A stretch of DNA of 64,000 nt from Alphaproteobacteria bacterium. GTDB lineage: Bacteria; Pseudomonadota; Alphaproteobacteria; Rhodobacterales; Rhodobacteraceae. The stretch's first letter is position 1; each line of letters begins with the position of its first letter. The notes under the pieces were generated by a model. That model had not been told where the DNA came from. It was given only the letters and a program-made list of their open reading frames with translations, and did not search any database. Of the stretch, positions 33,596-42,800 are shown in pieces. Location of the stretch: positions 1-64,000 of the forward strand of contig JAUHZO010000016.1 of NCBI GenBank assembly GCA_030425925.1, read 5' to 3'. The position numbers were made by a program, and so were the translations under genes.

Positions 33596-34669
33596 ATGCA
33601 GGCAGCGGTTTCCCATCGCGCGCTGATCTGGCGGCGGTTCCGGCGGCACCGGCTGGGCATGGCCGGGCTGGCGGTGACGGCGGCGATCTACCTGGTGGCG
33701 TTGTTCGTCGAGGTGATCGCGCCGCATGGCACGCGGGATTACACCGCGCGGGATGCGTTCCACCCGCCGCAGGCCATCCACTGGTTCCACGAGGGCCGCT
33801 TTGCCCCGCATGTGCTGGGGCACAGGGGGACGGTGGATTACAACACCGGCCTGCGCACCTTCACCCCGCAGCCCGACGACATCGTGCGCCTGGGACTTTG
33901 GGTCAAAGGCGACGACTACCGGCTCTGGGGGCTGATCCCGGGGGACCGGCACCTCTTCGGGCCGGTCGATCCGCGGGACCGGGTCTATTTCGCCGGGGCC
34001 GACCGGCTGGGGCGCGACGTATTCAGCCGGACGGTGTATGCCACCCGCGTGTCGATGACCATCGGGCTGGTGGGCGTGGCGCTGAGCCTGGTGCTGGGCC
34101 TGGTGATCGGCGGCGTGTCGGGCTATTTCGGCGGCTGGATCGACGTGGGCATCCAGCGGCTGATCGAGTTCCTGCAATCGCTGCCGGCGATCCCGCTCTG
34201 GATCGGGCTGGCCGCCGCGATCCCGGCGACCGCGCCGCCCTTGCGGACCTATTTCTGGATCACGGTGATCCTGTCGATCCTGGGCTGGACCGGGCTGGCG
34301 CGGATCGTGCGGGGCAAGTTCATGGCGCTGAAGGGCGAGGATTTCATCGCCGCCGCGCGGCTCGATGGCAACGGGCCGGTGCGCATCATCCTGCGTCACA
34401 TGGCACCCAACTTCCTCAGTCACATCATCGCCGTGGTCACGCTGGCCATACCCGGCATGATCATCGCCGAAACCTCGCTGTCCTTCCTGGGCATCGGGTT
34501 GCGCCAGCCGGTGGTCAGCTGGGGCGTGCTGCTGCAGGAGGCGCAGAACATCCGCTCCATCGCCACCGCGCCCTGGCTCTTCCTGCCTGGCGCAGGGGTG
34601 GTGATCGCGGTGCTGGCGCTCAACTTTCTTGGAGACGGCCTGCGTGACGCGGCCGATCCGCATGGCTGA
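33596..34669 (+). CDS. ABC transporter permease, DppC/OppC-like
   Basis: A 357-residue membrane protein. The N-terminal RRFRRHRLGMAGLAVTAAIY matches the OppC N-terminal domain, and the contact loop is GEDFIAAARLDGNGPVRIILRHM. A ~115-residue periplasmic insertion between helix 1 and helix 2 (ARDAFHPPQAIHWFHEGRF and on) is longer than in DppC and is typical of the subgroup pairing with large binding proteins. Its 3' end overlaps the ATPase gene by 8 bases. Confidence 0.92.
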   Translation: MQAAVSHRALIWRRFRRHRLGMAGLAVTAAIYLVALFVEVIAPHGTRDYTARDAFHPPQAIHWFHEGRFAPHVLGHRGTVDYNTGLRTFTPQPDDIVRLGLWVKGDDYRLWGLIPGDRHLFGPVDPRDRVYFAGADRLGRDVFSRTVYATRVSMTIGLVGVALSLVLGLVIGGVSGYFGGWIDVGIQRLIEFLQSLPAIPLWIGLAAAIPATAPPLRTYFWITVILSILGWTGLARIVRGKFMALKGEDFIAAARLDGNGPVRIILRHMAPNFLSHIIAVVTLAIPGMIIAETSLSFLGIGLRQPVVSWGVLLQEAQNIRSIATAPWLFLPGAGVVIAVLALNFLGDGLRDAADPHG

Positions 34670-36647
34670 GCCGCTGCTCTCTCTCGATGCGCTGAGCGTC
34701 GGCTTTCCCGGCGTCATGGCGCTGCGGGACGTGTCCTTCGACATCCCCCGCGGCAAGACCGTGGCGCTGGTGGGGGAATCGGGCTGCGGCAAGTCGCTGA
34801 CGGCGCGCAGCCTGTTGCGCATCCTGCCGCAGGAGGCGCGGATCACCGGCGGGGCGATGCGGCTGGGCGCGCTCGACATCGCCGCGCTGCCGGAGCGCGA
34901 CCCGCGGCTGGCGCGGATCCGGGGCGGGGCGATCGGGATGATCTACCAGGAGCCGATGACCGCGTTGTCGGGGTTCTACACCATCGGCAACCAGATCGAA
35001 GAGACAGTGATCCAGCACGGTGCCTCGCGGACAGAGGCGCGGGCCCGCGCGTTGGAGATGCTGCGTGCGGTGGGCATGCCCGATCCCGAACGCCGCATCG
35101 ACGCCTACAGTTTCGAGCTGTCCGGCGGGCAGCGACAGCGGGCGATGATCGCCATGGCGCTGTCCACCGCGCCGCAGCTGCTGATCGCGGACGAGCCGAC
35201 GACGGCGCTGGACGTGACCACGCAGGCGGTGATCCTCGATCTGCTGCGCCGGTTGCAGGCCGAACGCGGCATGTCGATGCTGTTCATCACCCATGATCTG
35301 GGCGTTGTCGCCCAGATCGCCGACGAGGCGGTGGTGATGTATCTGGGCGAGGTGGTGGAGAAAGGCCCGGTGCGCGACATCCTGCGCAACCCGCAGCACC
35401 CGTACACGCAGGCGCTGATCGCCTCGGTGCCCGACGGGCGGCACGGGCGGCTGGCGGCCATTGGCGGCACGGTGCCGCGTCTGGACGAACGGCCCGAAGG
35501 CTGCGCCTTTGCCCCGCGCTGCGCCTCGGCCGTGGCGCTGTGCCGGGTCGGGCGGGTGCCGCTGGCACAAACGCCTGCGGGCACGCAGGCGCGGTGCCTC
35601 GCCTATCCCGACGGGATGGTAATGCTGCGCGCGCCGGAGCGCGGCCCGGACAGGGGGCAAACGAGGCCAGGGGGCGATCCCGTTCTGTCGGTGCGCGGCC
35701 TGTCCAAGAGTTTCCGCAGTGCGCGCGGGATGTTCGCCCGGCCCCGGTTCGCGCACGCCGTGGCGGATGTCGATCTCGACCTGCGCGCGGGCGAGACATT
35801 GGCGCTGGTGGGCGAATCCGGCTGCGGCAAGACCACGCTGGGCCGGGCGATCCTTGGTCTGCACGCGCCAAGCGCCGGCTCCGTCACCCTGCGGCTGGAT
35901 GGCGAGGTGGAGCTGACCACGCTGGACCCTGCCGGCATGCGGCAGGTCTGGCGCGACCTGCGCATGGTGTTCCAGGACCCGGTCTCGAGCCTCAACGCGC
36001 GGATGACGGTCTTTGACATCGTGGCCGATCCGCTGCGCCGCTCTGGCGCACGGGACGTGACGGCCAGGGTCTATGACGCGCTGGCGCATGTCGGGCTCGA
36101 CCCGGAGCTGGCCAATCGCTATCCGCACGCCTTCTCGGGCGGTCAGCGCCAGCGTATCGGCATCGCCCGCGCGCTGGTGACAGAGCCGCGGATCGTGGTG
36201 CTGGACGAGCCGGTCTCGGCGCTGGATGTGAGCGTGCAGGCGCAGGTGCTGAACCTGCTGGGCGATCTGCAGGCGCGGCTGGGGCTGGCCTATCTGTTCA
36301 TCTCGCACGATCTGAACGTCGTCGCCTCGGTGGCACACCGGGTGGCGGTGATGTATGCGGGCCGGATCGTCGAAGAGGCCCCGGCGGACACGCTTTTTGG
36401 CGCGCCGCGCCATCCCTATACGCGGGCGCTTCTGTCGGCGCGGCTGTCGATTGATCCCGACGCACCGCGCGCGCCCCTGCCGCCGGCGGGGGGCGCGCCG
36501 GACCCGGCGGACCTGCCGCAAGGCTGTGCCTTTGCGCCGCGCTGCCCGCTGGCGGATGCGGGCTGCGCCACGCGGCCCGGCCTGCAAGGCGGCGCGCATC
36601 GCGTCGCCTGCCACAAGACGGAGAGCCTCCATGCGTCTGCATCCTGA
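34662..36647 (+). CDS. ABC transporter fused ATP-binding protein (DppD-DppF type)
   Basis: A 661-residue protein with two complete ATPase domains in one chain. Domain 1 has GESGCGKS (~38), [15 protein letters not shown] and [12 protein letters not shown]; domain 2 (from ~345) has [34 protein letters not shown] and [12 protein letters not shown]. Each ends in the oligopeptide-type C-terminal segment with cysteines ([16 protein letters not shown] and [16 protein letters not shown]), which may bind an iron-sulfur cluster or metal as proposed for Dpp-type ATPases. The ATG at 34662 within the permease gene is chosen over an upstream TTG. It also overlaps the next gene by 17 bases. Confidence 0.92.
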   Translation: MAEPLLSLDALSVGFPGVMALRDVSFDIPRGKTVALVGESGCGKSLTARSLLRILPQEARITGGAMRLGALDIAALPERDPRLARIRGGAIGMIYQEPMTALSGFYTIGNQIEETVIQHGASRTEARARALEMLRAVGMPDPERRIDAYSFELSGGQRQRAMIAMALSTAPQLLIADEPTTALDVTTQAVILDLLRRLQAERGMSMLFITHDLGVVAQIADEAVVMYLGEVVEKGPVRDILRNPQHPYTQALIASVPDGRHGRLAAIGGTVPRLDERPEGCAFAPRCASAVALCRVGRVPLAQTPAGTQARCLAYPDGMVMLRAPERGPDRGQTRPGGDPVLSVRGLSKSFRSARGMFARPRFAHAVADVDLDLRAGETLALVGESGCGKTTLGRAILGLHAPSAGSVTLRLDGEVELTTLDPAGMRQVWRDLRMVFQDPVSSLNARMTVFDIVADPLRRSGARDVTARVYDALAHVGLDPELANRYPHAFSGGQRQRIGIARALVTEPRIVVLDEPVSALDVSVQAQVLNLLGDLQARLGLAYLFISHDLNVVASVAHRVAVMYAGRIVEEAPADTLFGAPRHPYTRALLSARLSIDPDAPRAPLPPAGGAPDPADLPQGCAFAPRCPLADAGCATRPGLQGGAHRVACHKTESLHASAS

Positions 36648-38085
36648 CAGTCTGCCCGTGCGCGACGGGCAGACCCACACTCTGGCCCTGAGCGTGTCGC
36701 CGACGGATATCGCCGCCAGTGCCTACCTCTACGTGCCGCTGGAAGTGGCCGAGGGGATCACGCGGCTGGACGTGACGCTGGACTATGCCAGGGCCGAGGA
36801 TTGCCTGGTGGACATTGGTCTCTTTGACACCGACGCCGCACCGTTCCCGGCCCGAGAGGGCTTTCGCGGATGGTCCGGCGGCGCGCGGTCCGAGATCTTT
36901 GTCGCGCGCGACAGCGCCACGCCGGGCTATGTACCGGGCGAGATCCCGGCGGGGCGCTGGCTGTTGATCCTCGGCCTCGTGCGCCTGCCAGAAGGATCTA
37001 CGGAATTGCGTCTGACCGCGAGGGGAGACGCCGCCCCGCGCCCGCGGGTGACGTGGACCGAGCCGGAGCCGCCCGTGCGGCCCGGCGCAGGCTGGTATCG
37101 CGGGGATTGCCAGTGCCATACCTTCCATTCCGACGCAAGAGGCAGCCCTGAAACGCTGCACGCGCAGGCCACCCGGGCAGGGCTCGATTTCCTGTTCGTG
37201 ACCGATCACAACACCTGCAGCGGCTGGCCCGCCTATTTCGCGCAGGCGTCCTCGGCCGATCTGCTGTTCCTGCCGGGGATAGAGATCACCGTCCCGGGCG
37301 GGCATGGCAACGCCCTTGGCGTCGACCGCTGGGTGGATTTCCGCATGGAGCGGCCGGACGATCCGCAATTGATGGTGGAGGAGGTGCGCGCTGCAGGCGG
37401 GCTCTTTTCCATCAACCACGACAAGCCCGACATCCCCTGGCGGCTGGCCGAGCCCCGGATCGACTGCATGGAGGTCTGGCAAAGCCATTGGCTGGCGCAG
37501 AACCATATCAGCCGCGCGCGCTATGATGCGCGGCTGGCGCGCGGGCGGCGGATCACGGCGATCGGCGGCAGCGACTGGCACCAGCCCGGAGAGGTGTCGG
37601 ACAGCCGCTTTGCGCTGGGCACGCCCACCACGGTGCTGCATTGCACCGAACTGAGCCAGCCTGCGGTGATGGACGCGCTGCGTGCGGGGCTCGGGTATGT
37701 CACCGAGGGGCCGACGGGGCCGCATCTGGAAACGCGGGTGGACGGCGTTGCCATGGGCGGCGTGCTGCCGGTCAGCCAGGGCTGCGTGCTGGAGGCCCGC
37801 ACCACGGGGGCGTCGGGCGACGCGCTGGTGGTGATCGCGGACGGTGAGGAGATCGCGCGGCACCTCCTCCCCGAAGACGGTCTGGTGCGCGTGCCGCTGC
37901 CTGCGGGACTGCGCTATGTCCGGGCCGAGATCGAAGCCCAAGCCAGCCGTCCGCGTCTTGTCGCGGCATTCCTGGACGCATACGCCCGGCGCACGCGCCC
38001 CCGCACGCTGGACGACCTGACCGACGATGGCCGCCCGATCCTGCGCGCCCTTGGCAACCCCCATTATTTTGGAGACTGGACATGA
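36631..38085 (+). CDS. CehA/McbA-family metallohydrolase (PHP domain), first copy
   Basis: A 484-residue protein. Residues 1-~145 form a beta-rich N-terminal domain, and a PHP-type metallohydrolase domain follows: YRGDCQCHTFHSDARG (metal-binding HxH...D), FVTDHNTCSG, PGIEITVPGGHGNALG, INHDKP and IGGSDWHQPG. The family includes the carbaryl hydrolase CehA, which cuts carbamate esters, but most members have unknown substrates. No signal peptide is present, so it acts in the cytoplasm on imported material. It overlaps both the ATPase gene and the second copy. A C-terminal ~90-residue beta domain is visible (VDGVAMGGVLPVSQ). Confidence 0.85.
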   Translation: MRLHPDSLPVRDGQTHTLALSVSPTDIAASAYLYVPLEVAEGITRLDVTLDYARAEDCLVDIGLFDTDAAPFPAREGFRGWSGGARSEIFVARDSATPGYVPGEIPAGRWLLILGLVRLPEGSTELRLTARGDAAPRPRVTWTEPEPPVRPGAGWYRGDCQCHTFHSDARGSPETLHAQATRAGLDFLFVTDHNTCSGWPAYFAQASSADLLFLPGIEITVPGGHGNALGVDRWVDFRMERPDDPQLMVEEVRAAGGLFSINHDKPDIPWRLAEPRIDCMEVWQSHWLAQNHISRARYDARLARGRRITAIGGSDWHQPGEVSDSRFALGTPTTVLHCTELSQPAVMDALRAGLGYVTEGPTGPHLETRVDGVAMGGVLPVSQGCVLEARTTGASGDALVVIADGEEIARHLLPEDGLVRVPLPAGLRYVRAEIEAQASRPRLVAAFLDAYARRTRPRTLDDLTDDGRPILRALGNPHYFGDWT

Positions 38086-39431
38086 CGGAAATCTGTTTCG
38101 AAGGTGTGCTTGGCATCGAGGACATGTCGCGCCACGTGCCGCTGGCCTTTCATGTCCCCGAGGGTACGCGCACCCTGCGCATCGCGTTCGAGCATGATCC
38201 GCACCACCCGGGCATCGGCCCGCTGCCGCACCAGCTGTCGATCTCGGTCTACGGGCCGGACGGCGCACGGGGCACGCGGCACAACAATGCCGACCAAAGC
38301 CCTGTGATCTCGGAACGCTGGGCCAGCCCCGGCTACACCGCCGGACCGATCGAGCCGGGTGAATGGGTGGTGGAGATCGACACGGCGCGGATCCTCGCGC
38401 CGGGAAAGGTGTCCTATACACTGACGGTGGCCACGGACGCCGCGTCGACCGAAGGCCCGGCCTTTCCGGACGCCGCGCCGGTGGCCTCGCGCGGGCCGGG
38501 CTGGTATCGCGGCGACCTGCACGGGCATTCGCACCATTCCGACGGCAAATGGCCGGTGGCGGATTTCATCGCCCATGCGCGCAACCGCGGGTTGGATTTC
38601 GTCACGCTGAGCGATCACAACACCGTTTCGGGCCTGCCCGAGGCGCTGTCGCTGGCCGGGGACGATCTGCTGGTGATGCGGGGCGTGGAACTGACCACGT
38701 TCAACGGCCATTGCCTGGCGCTGGGCACCGGGGCGTGGGTCGACTGGCGCATCAAGGATGGCCAGTCCATGGCGGAACGGGCCGAGGCGATCATGGGGGC
38801 CGGCCTGACCTATGTGATCGCCCATCCCATGAGCCTTGGGCATCCGTGGTGCACCGGCTGCCACTGGGCCTATGCCGACGTGTTCCCGGGGCCCGCGCGG
38901 CTGTGCGAGATCTGGAATTCGGCCTGGGACGGCCACAAGAACGAACTGGGGCTGAAGCTGTTCCGCAGCTGGCTGGACAAGGGCTTTCGCATGCGGGCCA
39001 CCGCCGGAACCGACATTCACGGACCCACCGGACGCGAGGTGCGGGTGGGGTACAACCGGGTCCGGGCCGAGGCGCTGCGCGAGGATGCGATCCTGGCCGG
39101 GCTGCGGGCCGGGCACAACGTGCTGAGCGCCGGGCCGGTGCTGGAGATGGTGGCGGTCTCGGGCGGGACCGAGGCGCAGGTGGGGGACCTGCTGGAACGC
39201 GACAGCGCGGACCTGTACCTGCGATGGGCCGACGCCCCCGAGGGCGCGCAGATGCGGCTGGTCACCGGGGCGGGTGTTGCCGCGGACTGGGCAGCCGAGG
39301 GGCAGGGCACGCGGACTGTGCCGATGCAGGGCATGCCAAGCGGGGCCTGGGTCATGGCCGAAATGCGCTGCGCCGCGGGGGACATGCTGGCAGTGACAAA
39401 TCCGGTCTTCTTTCCCGGCGACTGGCGCTGA
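38082..39431 (+). CDS. CehA/McbA-family metallohydrolase (PHP domain), second copy
   Basis: A 449-residue paralogue of the preceding protein with the same layout: a beta-rich N-terminal domain (to ~135), then YRGDLHGHSHHSDGKW, TLSDHNTVSGLPEAL, RGVELTTFNGHCLALG, IAHPMSLGHPW and GTDIHGPTG. The metal ligands are conserved, and its active site differs by LHGHSHHSD in place of CQCHTFHSD and by an extra CTGCHW segment. The start overlaps the previous stop (ATGA). It ends the operon; a 6-bp hairpin CGGGCC/GGCCCG at 39440-39455 follows. The two copies may act on different parts of one imported compound. Confidence 0.85.
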   Translation: MTEICFEGVLGIEDMSRHVPLAFHVPEGTRTLRIAFEHDPHHPGIGPLPHQLSISVYGPDGARGTRHNNADQSPVISERWASPGYTAGPIEPGEWVVEIDTARILAPGKVSYTLTVATDAASTEGPAFPDAAPVASRGPGWYRGDLHGHSHHSDGKWPVADFIAHARNRGLDFVTLSDHNTVSGLPEALSLAGDDLLVMRGVELTTFNGHCLALGTGAWVDWRIKDGQSMAERAEAIMGAGLTYVIAHPMSLGHPWCTGCHWAYADVFPGPARLCEIWNSAWDGHKNELGLKLFRSWLDKGFRMRATAGTDIHGPTGREVRVGYNRVRAEALREDAILAGLRAGHNVLSAGPVLEMVAVSGGTEAQVGDLLERDSADLYLRWADAPEGAQMRLVTGAGVAADWAAEGQGTRTVPMQGMPSGAWVMAEMRCAAGDMLAVTNPVFFPGDWR

Positions 39432-39482
39432 GCCCTCGTCGGGCCTGACGGCCCGCCTCGGAGGGGCCGCGTTCAGCAAGCG

Positions 39483-39719
39483 CTAGTCTGGTGGCAACCG
39501 CAAGCGGATCGGACCGCGGGCCGTCACCGGGTCGACCGGTGTGCCACGCTGCGTGGCCTGCAAGGGCAGGGCCGCGGCGCAGGCGCGTATGCGCGGCATC
39601 AGGGAGCGCCACTCCGCCGACAGCCGGCGCGCCGCCTCGGACGGGCAGAACGATCCTGCCGGCCCGCGCTCTTGCGCAAGGGACATCAGCGCGCTGCGGA
39701 TATCGTCATCGCTGACCAT
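39483..39719 (-). CDS. DUF3253 small protein
   Basis: A 78-residue protein resembling DUF3253, with SDDDIRSALMSLAQERGP, FCPSEAARRLSAEWRSLMPRIR and a C-terminal GPIRLRLP. The fold is expected to be winged-helix-like, and the function is unknown. It is a single gene on the minus strand between a convergent operon and the terminator of the large exoprotein gene. Confidence 0.75.
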   Translation of the reverse strand: MVSDDDIRSALMSLAQERGPAGSFCPSEAARRLSAEWRSLMPRIRACAAALPLQATQRGTPVDPVTARGPIRLRLPPD

Positions 39720-39752
39720 GCCGGACGATAGAATGCCCCGGTGAAAAGAAAA

Positions 39753-39779
39753 ACCGCCCGCGCTGTCTGCGCGGGCGGT
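39753..39779 (-). terminator. Intrinsic terminator of the nucleotidase/RTX gene
   Basis: ACCGCCCGCG and CGCGGGCGGT form a 10-bp stem with a 7-base loop. On the minus strand it is followed by TTTTTCTTTT, the classic U tract, about 25 bases past the stop of the gene at 39803-44341. Confidence 0.85.
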
Positions 39780-39802
39780 TCGTGTCGTGCGGTGATCCCG
39801 GA

Positions 39803-42800
39803 TCAGAAGATGAAGTCGTCCGCCGTCACGTCGGTGGCCGAGGTGTTCAGCAGGATCAGGCCCTGGCCGCCATTGAAGACAACCGCGTGGCCATTCTTTT
39901 CGACGATCACCAGGTCGTCGAACCCGGTCACGCCCTGGGCGTGGATCAGGTCGGTGCCGTCCTCGAAGTCGAGGATGGCGTCGACACCGTTGCTGCCGGC
40001 ATAGTCGAATTCGAACACATCCGCGCCGTTTCCGCCGAGGATGCGGTCGTTGTCGGCGCCGCCTGCGATGGTGTCGTTGCCTTCGCCGCCCAGGATCATG
40101 TCGCGGCCTGCGTCGCCGTGCAGGACGTCGTCACCGACGCCGCCGACCACGGTGTCGGCCCCGGTCCCGCCCATGACGGTGTCGTTGCCCGAGCCGCCGC
40201 CCAGCAGGTCGTTGCCGGCGCCGCCCTCCACGAGATCGTTGCCGATCTCGCCAAAGGCGGTGTCGTTGCCGGTGCCGGCCAGCAGGTGATCGTTGCCGAT
40301 CCCGCCGCGCTGGAGGTCATCGCCGCCATTGCCGTGCAGGGTGTCGTCGCCTGCGCGGCCTGCCATCAGGTCATCGCCATTGCCGCCCGCCGAAACATCG
40401 CTGAACACGCGCCCGGCGTTCACGACCGGCGTGCTCGACAGCAGGTCGTACACCACCGCGGTGCCCGACACTTCGTAGGCCACGGCGATTTGCGGCCCGC
40501 CCGAGGTGCTGTCCTCGGCCGCGACGAACTCGATCGTCTCGGGGCTCACATTGCCGTTCACTTCGCCGCCGATATAGCTGTCGTAGGTCGAATTCGCCGG
40601 ATCGGTGATGTTGTACACCATGATCCCGTTGTCGCGCTCGAGGCCGATGAAGGCGAACATCTCGCCGTTCACTTCGCCCACCGCGATGGCTTCGGGCTCC
40701 ACACCCTTGTCATCGGAGCGGTTGTCGGCCTCGCCGCCCTGGCCGTTGAAGACCTCGGGGCGGATTTCCGCGACCAGCTGCGAGAATTCCGAGCCGCTTT
40801 CGAAGACGACGTTGCCCGCTACGTCATAGATGGTGAACGAGCGCGCCCCGTAGTGGAACAGCTGGTCGTAGTCGCCGTCGCCATCGGTATCGCCCAGGTC
40901 CGACCGGATGTTCAGGCGGCCCAGCACGTCGTCCTGCAGAAGCTGCGCGGCATTCGGGAAGGCGGTCGGGTCCAGATCGGCCACCGTCAGATCACCGATG
41001 CGGATTTCGGTGTCGTCCCGGGCATCGCCTTCGTTGGCGGTCAGGATGTAGGTCATCCCGCCCATTTCGAACGAAGTGATGGCGTCGGGCTGACGCATCC
41101 CGAAGAGGTTGTCGTAGTTCTGGAGATTGATGGCGTTGTCGCGGTTCGAGGCGTCGATCTCGAAGCCCGGCTGCGACCGGTCCACCACACCGAAGCTGCG
41201 GATGTCGGTGATGGTGCCGGTGGTCAGGTCGACAACCGCGTAGGCATTGGCCTCCTGCAGCGACACCCAGGCGGTTTGACCGTCCGGCATCACGGCGATG
41301 TATTCCGGCTCCAGATCCTCCGAGACCGGGACGCCCGGCTCCAGCAGGACACCGGCGGCGCTGAGCGCGGCTTCCTGGCCGTTGAAGGCCGAGAAATCCG
41401 CGGTCATGACGGTGGCCGCGGCCACACCGGACGACAGGTCGATGATCGAGATGGAGCCTTCGGGGTTGGTGCCGCCGGTCGGCTCGCCTTCGTTGGCGAC
41501 GAGGACCTTCATGCCGTCGGGCGTGAAGGTGACCATGTCGGGCAGGTTGCCCACTTCGACTTCGGCCAGCAGGGTGCCCTGCAGGTCGAAGAAGCCAACC
41601 ACGCCGTTCATCGCGTCGCCGTTGCTGTCTTCGCGGCTGATCGCGGCGGCGATCAGGCCGTCATTGACCGCGACCGACTGCACGCCGTCGAAATCGGCGA
41701 TGACGGCACCCAGGTCGATGCTGCGCACCAGGGTACCAGTGGCGATGTCGAAGACGTCGATCGCGTCGGCATCGCCATTGGTGACAAAGGCCTGGCCATT
41801 TTCTGTCACGATGACTTCGGTCGCGCCTTCGTTGCCGCTGGTCGCCAGTTGCGAGGCAATGGAGACGTCCAGCGCGCTGTCACCTTCGTCCAGCAGGATG
41901 CGGTCGATCCCGCCATTGAGCGCCAGCTGCACGATGCGGGCATCGTTGAAGACGGTGGTTTCGGCCGCGGCGAACGGGTCGCCGCCCTCGGGGTGGTTGG
42001 CGGCCATGAAGTTGCCCAGCGCTTCCTGCTCTTCCAGGATGTTGGCGGCGCTGCCGTCCGGCGTGGTGTTGCCGTCCTGCGTGACGTACTGGATGTCGGT
42101 CGCCAGTTCCTGGAACGGATAGCCGTCACCGTTGTTTTCCACCAGGAAGTCCAGCGTGACCATGCGGATCGACGCCGGGGCGGCATCGGTCAGCGCGCCG
42201 TTCTCGACGATGACGATGTCCTCGCCGGTCACCGGATCGACGATGGCCACGGTCTGGATGCGGTTGCCCGCGACCGCCACCTGCGGCATGCCGGTGTTGG
42301 GATCGACGATGTAGTCGCCATTGGCGTCCACGGCCAGCTGCTGCGCTGTGCCTTCTTCGTCGAACGAGAAGCGGAAGCCGCCGATCTGCGGGAAGCGCCC
42401 CGGGGTGCGGCCCGCATCGGTGTCGGTGTCGGCCACCGCGTGCTCGAGCAGCATCAGGAAACCTTCGGCGGTCAGCGTCACCAGCGTCAGGTCGTTGTTG
42501 AAGCGCAGCGCGTTCTGCAGGTCGAGCTGCGAGACCAAGCCGTCGCCGCCATTCTCGTTGCCGTTGATGTCGATCTCGCCGATGGCCGCGCGGATGCCGC
42601 CGCCGTTCTTGAACGACACCGTGACCGTTGCGTCGGCGGCCTGGGCGGCTGCCAGGTTCGCGTCGGCCGACAGGTTGCCGAGATTGGTTTCCTCGGTCCG
42701 CACGGCACCGCGGCGGCCTTCGAGGAACACGTCGTTTTCGCCGAAGATCACGGCGTCTGCCGCGGCCACGATGCCGCTGACCGCTTCAGTCAGGTCACCG

